NCBI GenBank assembly: GCA_046719715.1
Contig: JBDNCJ010000092.1
Span: 1 to 8,717, forward strand
Origin: JANWWM01 sp046719715
GTDB taxonomy: Bacteria; Bacteroidota; Chlorobiia; Chlorobiales; Thermochlorobacteraceae
Direction: 5' to 3'
Length of the DNA: 8,717 bases
A program made the translations under genes and the position numbers. The notes below the pieces were generated by a model. The model had not been told where the DNA came from. It did no database searches and saw nothing but the letters and a program-made list of their open reading frames with translations. Of this stretch, positions 1 to 6,873 are shown one piece after another (the stretch's first letter is position 1; the number at the start of each line of letters is the position of its first letter).

Positions 1-20
1 TTGAGCAAGAAATCTATGAC

Positions 21-51
21 CTCACCCTAACCCTCTCTTACAAGGAGAGGG
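21..51. repeat. Small hairpin, candidate interspersed repeat
   Basis: Positions 31-37 (CCCTCTC) and 45-51 (GAGAGGG) form a perfect 7-bp inverted repeat; a T-G wobble (38/44) and a T-A pair (39/43) could extend it to 9 bp around a three-base loop. The left flank, CTCACCCTAA at 21-30, joined to this stem resembles a REP-like intergenic element that I remember from many unrelated bacterial genomes; that is recollection, not a search. It starts 36 bases past the lptG stop on the minus strand. The transcript after the stem reads TTAGGGTGAG, with no run of U, so a standard rho-independent terminator is unlikely, although the hairpin could still protect the mRNA 3' end. Confidence 0.5.
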
Positions 52-87
52 AACTTTCAGAGCACACGGCTTTGCGCAGTAGGAGTT

Positions 88-1170
88 TTACTTCTGCGCT
101 TTGAAGAGCATCACCGCGCCGACGATGAAGAAAATCACATTCGGCATCCACGCGGCTAAAATTGGATTCACCGCTCCTTTGTAGCCGAGCGTTCCGAAGA
201 CTTGTTGGACGCCCATATACAAAAATCCAACCAGAATACTAATGCCCGCTTCAAGCGCGACGCCGCTTCGCTTCTTTTGCGCCGAAAGCGGCACGCCGAT
301 GAGAATGACGATAAGGCACGCAAACGGAAATGAAAGTTTCGTGTGATATTTGACAATGGCTTCATCAGAAGATTCAAACCCACCTCGCTCACGTGCTATC
401 AAAAACGCTCGATGTTCGGGAAGCGTCATCAATTCAAGGGCTTGGGTCGACTCGCCGAGTTCCTTCGCCGTGAATGAAAATTGAAGCGTATCGATCTGTT
501 GAACATACACAATGCGCTCTTTGTCGTTGTCAAGAAACCGCATGTAACCGTTTTCAATCACCCATATTTGGGCAGTCGTATCGAACTTCATTCGCTCTGC
601 ATCTAATCGCCACATCAACTTTTTTCCGTTAAAGACTTGCACGCCAAGTGAGTAGCAAGTTTTGGTATAATCGTCGTAGTAGCCAATGCTGACGAGTTGC
701 GACGGCGAATCCATGACGTTGACATTGGAGCGACTGCCGCCGACCCAAAAATTCTTCCCAAGATTGACCGACTCGAATCGCTGTTTTTCCCTTGTTGTTT
801 GCGGCACAAGCCACCCGGAGAGATAAAAATCCAGCACGGTGATGAGAAGCGCAATCGCTAAAAAGGGAACGAGGAGTCGATAGAGGCTGATTCCGCCCGA
901 TTTCATCGCCGTGAGTTCCATCTGCTTTGAAAGCGCGCCCGTTACAAAGAGCGCGGAAAGCAAGGCACTGATGGGAATGATGAGTTTAAAGATTTCAGGC
1001 AAGAAGTAGCCGTAGTAAGTCAGAATCGGCATAAGCGCGAGCTTGCGATCGATGAAATCGTCGATGTGCTCGATGAGGTCAATTAAAACGAAGAGGGCGA
1101 TGAAGGCAATCGTTCCGAATAAAAACGCGGAAAGGTAGCGCAGGGCGATATATCGGTCGAGAATTTTCAC
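88..1170 (-). CDS. lptG: LptG-type LPS export ABC transporter permease
   Basis: Inner-membrane permease of the LptF/LptG (YjgP/YjgQ) family, which with LptB extracts lipopolysaccharide from the inner membrane and passes it through LptC/LptA to the outer membrane. The 360 residues match the family length. The layout is typical: an N-terminal ILDRYI segment leading into the first membrane helix (about 10-35), two more helices (about 50-80 and 98-120), a periplasmic beta-rich domain (about 120-270), and three C-terminal helices (about 277-357). The stretch with SKQMELTAMKSGG after helix 2 is a conserved cytoplasmic coupling region. The LDRYI start and overall similarity favour LptG over LptF. 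The start codon is GTG (1168-1170); no ATG lies close upstream and no Shine-Dalgarno is seen. It is divergent from the VWA gene. No LptF partner lies in the window. Confidence 0.88.
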   Translation of the reverse strand: MKILDRYIALRYLSAFLFGTIAFIALFVLIDLIEHIDDFIDRKLALMPILTYYGYFLPEIFKLIIPISALLSALFVTGALSKQMELTAMKSGGISLYRLLVPFLAIALLITVLDFYLSGWLVPQTTREKQRFESVNLGKNFWVGGSRSNVNVMDSPSQLVSIGYYDDYTKTCYSLGVQVFNGKKLMWRLDAERMKFDTTAQIWVIENGYMRFLDNDKERIVYVQQIDTLQFSFTAKELGESTQALELMTLPEHRAFLIARERGGFESSDEAIVKYHTKLSFPFACLIVILIGVPLSAQKKRSGVALEAGISILVGFLYMGVQQVFGTLGYKGAVNPILAAWMPNVIFFIVGAVMLFKAQK

Positions 1171-1225
1171 GAATTGAAATTGACGGTTATTTTGTTTGAC
1201 TTAACTCGATTTTTCACACAGCACC

Positions 1226-3367
1226 ATGACCTTCGTCGCTTCTTCAATTTGGCTCTTATTGCTTTTTCTTCTTCTCTCAGTTTTGCTCGCCGCTTGGACG
1301 TATCAACGCACAACGCTTTCCGCACCGCTTAAACTCGGATTGATAAGCCTTCGCACGCTTGCAATTTTCTTCGCGCTCTCGCTGTTTCTTGAACCGATGC
1401 TTCAATTCTTTTCAGTGGAAGCGCGCAAACCCAAATTGGCGTTGATTGTAGACGACTCCGAAAGCATGACGATTCGCGACAATGGACTTCGGCGCGACAG
1501 TCTTCTCCAACAACTTCTTTCACAGTATCAAAGCCGTCTTGCCAGCGTTGTCGATATTCACTCTTTTTCATTTGGCGAAGCTTTGCGCGAGCGCGCCTTG
1601 AACGACCTTTCGTTCAAAGAAAAATATACCAATCACTCCGACGCCATTTCGACGCTTAATCGCATTGGCGCGCGCGAACATTTCAATGCCGCCTTAATGT
1701 TCAGCGACGGTGCCTTCAACGCCGGCGAAACGCCGCTCTACGAAGCCGAGCGTTCTCCGATTCCGATTTTCACCGTGCTGATTGGCGACAGCACCTCGCG
1801 CAAAGATATTGTGCTTCGCCGCATTTACGCGCCCGAACAAGCCATTCTTAACACAAAAGTTTCTGTCACGGCAGTGATTGCACAAGATGGTTTTACAGGC
1901 AAAACCATTGAGGCATTTCTCAAAGAAGGCACAACCGTTCTCGCTCGCAAACAACTTGAACTCACTCCGTCAGAGCAATCCGTTTCGTTTGAGTTTGTGC
2001 CAAAAGAAGTCGGGGAAGTCAAATACACCATCAGCGTTTCATCGCTTCAAGGCGAATTTTCAGCAAGGAACAATGTGCAGTCGTTCTTTGTGCGCGTTCT
2101 GAAAAATAAAAAGAAAGTCTTGGTGATTGCGGGACTTGCCGACCCTGAAATTTCCTCCGTCCGTCTAACGCTGACACGAGCGGAAAACATCGACGCGGTT
2201 TTCTTCACGCAAAAAACGCCCAACGAATTTTTTGAAGGCGCACTCACTCTTGGCACACATCAAGACGCCGATGTCTGTCTTCTCATCGGCTTTCCGAGTG
2301 CGAGTATTAGCGAATCGATTTCCGAGCGCGTGTTTCAGTTTTTGAACTCGAATAAAATTCCCGTCTTCTCGTTTATGGGCTTGCAAAGTTCGGGCGCGAA
2401 GATGAAGCAATACGAGCCGATTCTCGCCGTCTCGCTTGCGCGCACAAGCCCCGCCGACGTGCTTGACAACAATGCGTTCATTTCGCCGACAGCGCAAGGT
2501 CAGAGTTTTGTCGCCTTCAAGCCTGTTGCAACGCTTTTACAAACGGCATTTCAAACCGCGCCGCCGATTTCTTATTTGGACTTCAATTTTCAGCCCAAAC
2601 CCACGTCGCAAATTTTATGGAAACTTTCCGTTTCAGGCAGAACCACCGAGCGATTGGCGTTGGCGATTGCCCAAAGTTCAGGCAGAAAATACGCGACGCT
2701 CTGCACACCGCAGTTTTGGCGACTTGCACTTTCGCCCGAAGAAAGCGTGCGTAAAGTCTATGCACAAACGTTGCTCGGCATGATTGAATGGCTTTCAGCA
2801 AAAGAAGATTCAAAACGATTTCAAGTTTCTACATCGCGCAAACTCTACGATGAAGGTGAAAGCGTTCTTTTTACGGCAACCTTGCAAGACGAATTGCTTA
2901 ACCCGATTTCAACAGCGGAAATTGCCTTGCGCGTCAAGAACAAACAGACAGGTCAGACTTACGACGCTACCTTTGAGCGCGCCAATGAAGCGGGCGTTTA
3001 TCAAGCAAAGTTTGAAGGATTTGAGAAAGGCGATTACACGTTCAATGCAGAAGCGAAAGACGGCGCAAACACATTGGGCACTGCCGTTGGCATTTTTTCT
3101 GTGAGCGAAACCAGCACGGAACTTCGCAACATCGCCGCCGTTCCCGAAACCATGCAGAGCATTGCGGAACGCAGTGGCGGAAAGTTTTACACCCCGCAAA
3201 CGTTTGCGCAATTTTTTGACGACGTCAAACGCGAGCCTTCGTTTCAACGCGTCAGCGTTGAGTCGACTTCGACGATTGAATTTGCCAACTTGGGCTCGAC
3301 CTTACTCGTCATCATCTTGTGCCTTTCCGCAGAATGGCTGTTGCGCAAACTCAACGCCCTGCCTTAA
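1226..3367 (+). CDS. Membrane-anchored VWA protein with GATase1-like and Ig-like regions
   Basis: Function unknown. The 713 residues begin with two hydrophobic helices (about 7-25 and 37-57) and end with a third (about 686-706), placing most of the chain between them, probably in the periplasm. After helix 2 comes a von Willebrand A-like domain: the MIDAS metal motif DxSxS is present at 76-80 (D76, S78, S80), and the SDG at 160-162 fits the later MIDAS aspartate. Next are a beta-rich segment (about 205-290), a Rossmann/class I glutamine-amidotransferase-like part starting with KKVLVIAG near 295 and reaching a W498-R499 segment and a following amphipathic helix, then an Ig/macroglobulin-like beta domain (about 534-628). 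Large proteins of this plan (two helices, VWA, inactive GATase1-like) are known as uncharacterised proteins in Bacteroidota, Planctomycetota and relatives, often near MoxR ATPase and DUF58 genes; neither is seen here. The stop lies in TTAA shared with the convergent TerC gene. Domain borders are estimates from reading alone. Confidence 0.8.
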   Translation: MTFVASSIWLLLLFLLLSVLLAAWTYQRTTLSAPLKLGLISLRTLAIFFALSLFLEPMLQFFSVEARKPKLALIVDDSESMTIRDNGLRRDSLLQQLLSQYQSRLASVVDIHSFSFGEALRERALNDLSFKEKYTNHSDAISTLNRIGAREHFNAALMFSDGAFNAGETPLYEAERSPIPIFTVLIGDSTSRKDIVLRRIYAPEQAILNTKVSVTAVIAQDGFTGKTIEAFLKEGTTVLARKQLELTPSEQSVSFEFVPKEVGEVKYTISVSSLQGEFSARNNVQSFFVRVLKNKKKVLVIAGLADPEISSVRLTLTRAENIDAVFFTQKTPNEFFEGALTLGTHQDADVCLLIGFPSASISESISERVFQFLNSNKIPVFSFMGLQSSGAKMKQYEPILAVSLARTSPADVLDNNAFISPTAQGQSFVAFKPVATLLQTAFQTAPPISYLDFNFQPKPTSQILWKLSVSGRTTERLALAIAQSSGRKYATLCTPQFWRLALSPEESVRKVYAQTLLGMIEWLSAKEDSKRFQVSTSRKLYDEGESVLFTATLQDELLNPISTAEIALRVKNKQTGQTYDATFERANEAGVYQAKFEGFEKGDYTFNAEAKDGANTLGTAVGIFSVSETSTELRNIAAVPETMQSIAERSGGKFYTPQTFAQFFDDVKREPSFQRVSVESTSTIEFANLGSTLLVIILCLSAEWLLRKLNALP

Positions 3368-4362
3368 ACTTTCACTTCTTCTTCTTTGGCTTCTACGATT
3401 TCCTTCTTTTCTTCTTTCGGCACGAAAAACAGCGAGAGCAAAATGGAAATCAGAAGCACGGACGAAATTACAGCGAGCGAAATCGGCGACGGAATGTGAA
3501 ACGATTCGCCCGTAATCCAACGCGAAATTTCAGGCATCAACATTTTAATACCGACGAAAGTGAGAATAAATGAAATGCCCTTTTTAAGAAAAGCGAACTT
3601 GTCGATAATGTCGGCGAGTAAAAAGTAAAGCGAACGCAAGCCCATAATGGCGAAGATGTTGGACGTGAAAACGATGAACGGGTCGTTGCTCACGGCAAGC
3701 ACGGCGGGAATGGAGTCGACGGCGAAAATCAGGTCGGTAATTTCAATCACAATCAAGACGAGAAACAGCGGCGTTGCGACCTTCTTTCCGTTTTCAATCG
3801 TGAAAAATTTATGTCCGTCATATCTTTCTGAAACGGCGAAAAATCGCTTCGCCAATTTCACGGAAAAGCCTTCTGCGACTTCTTCGGTTTCTTCTTCGCT
3901 GTCTTTTTGGAAGAGCAGTTTCAGCCCTGAATACATGAGGAACGCACCGAAGAAGTAAATAATCCAATGAAATTTTTGAATGAGTGCAACGCCCGCGAAA
4001 ATGAAAATCGCCCGCATGACGACTGCGCCCAGCACGCCCCAAAAGAGAATCCGATGCTGATACCTATCTTCCACTTTGAAATGCCGAAACACGAGCACAA
4101 AGACGAAGAGATTATCCACTGAGAGCGATTCTTCAATCAAATATCCCGTCATAAACTCGGTTGCTTTTTCAAAGCCGTAGAAGTGCCATACCACGCCTGC
4201 AAACGAAAAAGCGAGCGAGACCCAGAGGCAAGTCCACATCAAGGCTTCTTTGCTTGAAACGCGCTTGGCTTCTTTGTTGAACACGCCCAAATCGAGTGCC
4301 AGCACAACGGAAACCAGCACGAAAAATCCGAGCCACATCCAAATTGATTCTTCTCCGAACAT
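3364..4362 (-). CDS. TerC/Alx-family integral membrane protein, probable metal ion exporter
   Basis: A 332-residue membrane protein of the TerC family, closest in form to the Alx/YgjT branch, which is tied to manganese export and, in TerC itself, tellurite resistance. Family signatures are clear: an early transmembrane aspartate (D24 in ALDLGVF), EESLSVDN at 77-84, and ITDLIFAVDSIPAV at 207-220; these acidic residues are thought to form the ion path. I count about eight or nine hydrophobic helices. A hydrophilic acidic loop (about 152-165) splits the halves, and the last 17 residues are a Glu/Lys-rich cytoplasmic tail. ATG at 4360-4362, no Shine-Dalgarno. It lies 32 bases downstream of fabL on the same strand, so co-transcription is likely; there is no room for the yybP-ykoY manganese riboswitch that precedes some family members. 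Its stop overlaps that of the convergent VWA gene. The transported ion is inferred. Confidence 0.9.
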   Translation of the reverse strand: MFGEESIWMWLGFFVLVSVVLALDLGVFNKEAKRVSSKEALMWTCLWVSLAFSFAGVVWHFYGFEKATEFMTGYLIEESLSVDNLFVFVLVFRHFKVEDRYQHRILFWGVLGAVVMRAIFIFAGVALIQKFHWIIYFFGAFLMYSGLKLLFQKDSEEETEEVAEGFSVKLAKRFFAVSERYDGHKFFTIENGKKVATPLFLVLIVIEITDLIFAVDSIPAVLAVSNDPFIVFTSNIFAIMGLRSLYFLLADIIDKFAFLKKGISFILTFVGIKMLMPEISRWITGESFHIPSPISLAVISSVLLISILLSLFFVPKEEKKEIVEAKEEEVKV

Positions 4363-4394
4363 TTATTGATTTGAGTTAAAATCGTTTTAGAAAT

Positions 4395-5147
4395 TTATCG
4401 CAGCGTGCCGCCGCCGTCGGCGATGATGGTTTGCCCGTGAATCCAGCGCGATTGGTCGGAGCACAGAAAGGCGATGACGTCGGCGACGTCTTCGGCAGTG
4501 CCCAATCGTCCAAGCGGCGTGCGAGCAATCCATTCGTTTTTCATCTCGTCTTGATTTTTGAAATCGTTTAAGGCATCGGTATCAATCGCGCCGCCAGAGA
4601 CGGCATTAACGCGAATTTTCTTCCCGCCCAATTCTGCCGCAAGATAGCGAACAATCGTTTCCAACGCCGCCTTTGCCGCGCCCATCGCCGCATAGCCGTC
4701 CAAGCAACGTAAGTTGCCGATACTTGAAACTGCTACAATCACCCCGCCCTTTTCGCCGAAAAGTTTCGTCGCTTCTTGCGCACCCAACAGCAAGGCTTTC
4801 GGACCTGTCGCCATCGTTAGGTCAAATCCGTTTGAGCCGATGCGGTTCACAGAACCGAAAACGCCTTTGGCGGCATTGCTCACAAAAATATCTAATCGAT
4901 TGAAGTATTGTTTCACTTCCGCGAAAAGCCGCTTGATTTCATCGGGTTTGCTGGTATCGGCTTGAACGGCAACGGCATCAACGCCTACCTCGCGCAATTC
5001 GGATACGGTCTTTTCAGCTTCGATTTTGTTTTTGAGGAAGTTAATAGCGATGGAAACGCCTTCGCGCGCCAAACGAATCGCAGTCGCTTTACCAATGCCG
5101 CGTGAAGACCCTGTAATTAAAGCAACTTGCCCTCGAAGTGAGTTCAT
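4395..5147 (-). CDS. fabL: Enoyl-[acyl-carrier-protein] reductase III (FabL-type SDR)
   Basis: Short-chain dehydrogenase/reductase (250 residues) that should carry out the last step of each fatty-acid elongation round, NAD(P)H-dependent reduction of trans-2-enoyl-ACP. The N-terminal cofactor motif TGSSRGIG is at 12-19 and SNAA at 90-93. The active site has Y152 and K159 spaced Y-x6-K, the spacing of FabL/FabI enoyl reductases rather than the Y-x3-K of ordinary SDRs such as FabG. The segment NAVSGGAIDTDAL (around 180) closely resembles what I recall of Bacillus subtilis FabL, and the C-terminus has the usual GQTIIADGG. Odd point: where I recall MNINAKALL in B. subtilis FabL, this protein reads MATGPKALL (112-120), so the asparagines are missing. 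ATG overlaps the Uma2 stop as ATGA. FabL enzymes are usually insensitive or less sensitive to triclosan. An SDR with another substrate remains possible. Confidence 0.82.
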   Translation of the reverse strand: MNSLRGQVALITGSSRGIGKATAIRLAREGVSIAINFLKNKIEAEKTVSELREVGVDAVAVQADTSKPDEIKRLFAEVKQYFNRLDIFVSNAAKGVFGSVNRIGSNGFDLTMATGPKALLLGAQEATKLFGEKGGVIVAVSSIGNLRCLDGYAAMGAAKAALETIVRYLAAELGGKKIRVNAVSGGAIDTDALNDFKNQDEMKNEWIARTPLGRLGTAEDVADVIAFLCSDQSRWIHGQTIIADGGGTLR

Positions 5148-5725
5148 TTGAAAAAGTCAGATGTTTTTTTGCGGAATTTTTTGAGAATCGGTTCTGTGGA
5201 AATTATCTCGTCGCCTTTATACTGCACGGCTTCGTTTTGTGAGAACACTGTGATGGTTTCCGTTTCAGGATTGACAAGCCACGCCAATTTCACGCCCGAT
5301 TCAAGCCACAAGTTGATTTTCGTCAGCGATTTGGTCAAGGAATCGTTTGGGCTTTTGACCTCGACGATAAAATCGGGCACGGTTTCTCCGTAGCCCTTGC
5401 GTTTGTAATCTTTCGATAGTCGCTCTTTGGCGATGAACCCAAAGTCAGGCGCAATCACCGTGTTTGGAATAAGAAGTTTGAATCCCGTTTCCGCCGCGAC
5501 ACAAAACCCCAAGTCGTGTTGTCGTATGTGGCTTTGCAATTCGTAAGCCACGTTTTGTGCGACGATTCCGTGATGAAGGCTCTCGTGCATGACTTCAACG
5601 AGTTTTCCTCTGATGAGATAAAAATTTTTCCCCGTCTGTTTTTGAATGCGGTCTAAGTCGCGAATGGTGAAGACCTTTTCTTTCGGCTTCGCTGGTGTGA
5701 TGGCGACGGTCAGCACTAAGTTCAT
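5144..5725 (-). CDS. Uma2-family (DUF820) putative restriction-like endonuclease
   Basis: A 193-residue protein of the Uma2/DUF820 family, which has a PD-(D/E)xK nuclease fold; the cellular role of the family is not established. Visible core: an N-terminal 'RGKLVEVMHESLHHG' segment with E44 and the conserved histidine region at 51-52, a beta segment near 76-85 with E79, P93-D94 in IAPDFGFI, and the E122-V-K124 pair in PDFIVEVKSPND, giving a full D...ExK set. The later LAWLVNPETETITVF strand is typical of the family. The fold appears intact and the length is normal, so the gene is probably functional. It overlaps GH16 and FabL by four bases at each end, with no transposase or toxin-antitoxin partner in sight. 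Uma2 genes are often multi-copy in cyanobacteria and some other phyla. Confidence 0.88.
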   Translation of the reverse strand: MNLVLTVAITPAKPKEKVFTIRDLDRIQKQTGKNFYLIRGKLVEVMHESLHHGIVAQNVAYELQSHIRQHDLGFCVAAETGFKLLIPNTVIAPDFGFIAKERLSKDYKRKGYGETVPDFIVEVKSPNDSLTKSLTKINLWLESGVKLAWLVNPETETITVFSQNEAVQYKGDEIISTEPILKKFRKKTSDFFK

Positions 5726-6804
5726 TTGGTCAAAATCATTTTGCGCGTTTGCGAGAAACTTCCCGCCGTGAGTCTGTAAAAATAAATGCCTGTAGCAAGA
5801 TTGAACTGCTCTGAATTAAAGTTCACGGAATACTTCCCCTCGGACTGACGGGCGTTCACAAGCGTGGCGACGCTTCTGCCGAGCATGTCGAAGACTTCCA
5901 ACTTGACGTTGCTCTGCGTTGCAAGTTCGTAATTGATGACGGTTGTTGGGTTGAACGGGTTGGGATAGTTTTGCTCGAGCGTGAATTGAGACGGCTTTTG
6001 CATGGTTGGCGTTGTGAGCGGCGCGCGTTGATAAACACGCACATAATCGACGACCATGGCTTGCGGGAAAACAGTTGAGGCATTTGGACTGCCGGGCCAA
6101 TTTCCGCCGACCGCAACGTTCAAGATGATATGAAACCGCTCATTGAAAGGCCAATTCAGCGTCCCCAGATTTGCCGGCACGCGCACGAAATACTGCGTTG
6201 AGTCGACGAACCATTTGATTTCATTTTGTTGCCACTCAATCGCGAAAGTGTGGAAGTCGTCGTTGAATGTGCCTTGTGGGAGCGTCCAAGAAGTCCCTTG
6301 CCATTGATTTTGAGGCCAAGGATTTCCGAAGTGAATTGTGCCATGCACGCGATTGGGTTCGTGCCCGACGAGTTCCATGATGTCGATTTCGCCGCTTTGA
6401 GGCCAGCCGCCGAAAACTTCATCGGTCGGGAGCATCCAAAAGGCAGGCCAAAGTCCTCTGCCCGTCGGTAGTTTCGCACGCATCTCGATTCTTCCGTAAC
6501 GCCAATCGCCTTTGTTTCGAGTGCGAAGTCGCGCCGATGTGTATTGCATTCCGCCGAAGTTTTCGCGTTGTGCCACAATCCATAAGTTTCCATTAAACAC
6601 ATCAACATTGACCGGACGGTTTGTGTAGTATTGCAGTTCGTTATTTCCCCAGCCAATGAGCGGCGTTCCCGTTCCAATTTGATACGACCACTTTGATGTA
6701 TCTAAACCATTACTATTAAATTCATCAGACCAAACCAGTTGCCACTCTTGCGCGTCAATCGGATATGACAGCAAACAGAACAGTCCAATCAATAAATACT
6801 TCAT
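5722..6804 (-). CDS. Secreted GH16 beta-glucanase (laminarinase-like) with T9SS sorting domain
   Basis: Extracellular glycoside hydrolase family 16 enzyme, probably cutting beta-1,3- or beta-1,3/1,4-glucans. Residues 1-18 form a signal peptide (hydrophobic core, cleavage likely after DA18). The catalytic domain spans about 20-260; the active-site motif EIDIME is at 139-144, with E139 as expected nucleophile, D141 assisting and E144 as acid/base. The extra Met (beta-bulge form) and the preceding GLWPAFWMLP are laminarinase-type features. After VDYVRVYQR and a short Pro/Thr linker (about 261-272), residues 274-360 form a type A T9SS C-terminal sorting domain, starting LEQNYPNPFNPTT and ending in the usual RKMILTK. 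This predicts export by Sec, then across the outer membrane by T9SS, with CTD removal. The start ATG (6802-6804) has only a weak AAAGGG five bases upstream. First gene of the operon, divergent from the DASS transporter. Exact polymer specificity is not readable. Confidence 0.93.
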   Translation of the reverse strand: MKYLLIGLFCLLSYPIDAQEWQLVWSDEFNSNGLDTSKWSYQIGTGTPLIGWGNNELQYYTNRPVNVDVFNGNLWIVAQRENFGGMQYTSARLRTRNKGDWRYGRIEMRAKLPTGRGLWPAFWMLPTDEVFGGWPQSGEIDIMELVGHEPNRVHGTIHFGNPWPQNQWQGTSWTLPQGTFNDDFHTFAIEWQQNEIKWFVDSTQYFVRVPANLGTLNWPFNERFHIILNVAVGGNWPGSPNASTVFPQAMVVDYVRVYQRAPLTTPTMQKPSQFTLEQNYPNPFNPTTVINYELATQSNVKLEVFDMLGRSVATLVNARQSEGKYSVNFNSEQFNLATGIYFYRLTAGSFSQTRKMILTK

Positions 6805-6834
6805 TTCAACCCTTTATTAGTGAATTACGAGAAA

Positions 6835-6840
6835 ATTATA
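6835..6840 (-). promoter_or_regulatory. Candidate -10 box for the GH16 operon
   Basis: The minus strand reads TATAAT here, 30 bases before the GH16 ATG, a good distance for a short leader. The -35 side is poor: TTGTTT occurs at 6855-6860 but with a 14-base spacer. On the same strand, TATATTTG at 6845-6852 fits the TAnnTTTG -7 element described for Bacteroides-type sigma factors, though without a clear -33 TTTG at proper spacing. One of these probably drives the operon; which one is not decided by the sequence. Confidence 0.4.
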
Positions 6841-6852
6841 TTGACAAATATA
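6837..6852. promoter_or_regulatory. 16-base perfect palindrome, candidate operator
   Basis: TATATT (6837-6842) and AATATA (6847-6852) are exact inverted repeats around GACA. The site overlaps both minus-strand promoter elements noted for the GH16 operon and lies about 78 bases upstream of the DASS start, so a dimeric regulator bound here could repress GH16. The arms are A/T only, which raises the chance of coincidence in this A/T-rich gap. No regulator gene lies in the window. Confidence 0.3.
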
Positions 6853-6873
6853 TGAAACAACACTCATGGTGAT

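Larger units (their letters stand above)
3364..6804 (-). other. Probable four-gene operon GH16-Uma2-FabL-TerC
   Basis: Four consecutive minus-strand genes with almost no spacing: GH16 to Uma2 overlap by 4 bases (5722-5725), Uma2 to FabL overlap by 4 bases (5144-5147), and FabL to TerC are 32 bases apart. Both overlaps read AAATGA on the coding strand: a lysine codon AAA followed by the TGA stop, with the next ATG starting on the final A of the lysine codon. That arrangement favours translational coupling by re-initiation. The only visible promoter candidate for the block lies upstream of GH16. No terminator is seen inside or after it. Co-transcription is inferred from spacing. Confidence 0.65.

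Noticed and set aside
1180..1201. TTGAC repeated at 1180-1184 and 1196-1200 in the lptG/VWA divergent gap, resembling -35 boxes
   Set aside because: No acceptable -10 box lies 16-18 bases downstream of either copy, and the minus strand shows no good pair. The 55-base gap must hold start signals, but I cannot assign them.
2165..2497. Minus-strand open frame of 110 codons inside the VWA gene
   Set aside because: Arginine- and cysteine-rich composition typical of a shadow frame; the plus-strand gene continues unbroken through it with clear domain structure.
2909..3247. Minus-strand open frame of 112 codons over the 3' part of the VWA gene
   Set aside because: No recognisable domain and skewed composition; it lies fully within the supported plus-strand coding sequence.
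3368..3420. CTT/TTC-rich tract just after the VWA stop, considered as a U-rich terminator
   Set aside because: No stem precedes it, and it is simply the antisense of the Glu/Lys-rich tail codons of the TerC protein.
4363..4394. Possible manganese (yybP-ykoY) riboswitch before the TerC gene
   Set aside because: Only 32 A/T-rich bases are available, too short for that riboswitch, and no conserved elements are visible.
6156..6677. Minus-strand 173-codon frame overlapping the GH16 gene in another phase
   Set aside because: The GH16 frame encodes the conserved catalytic motif across the same bases; the alternative frame shows no family features.
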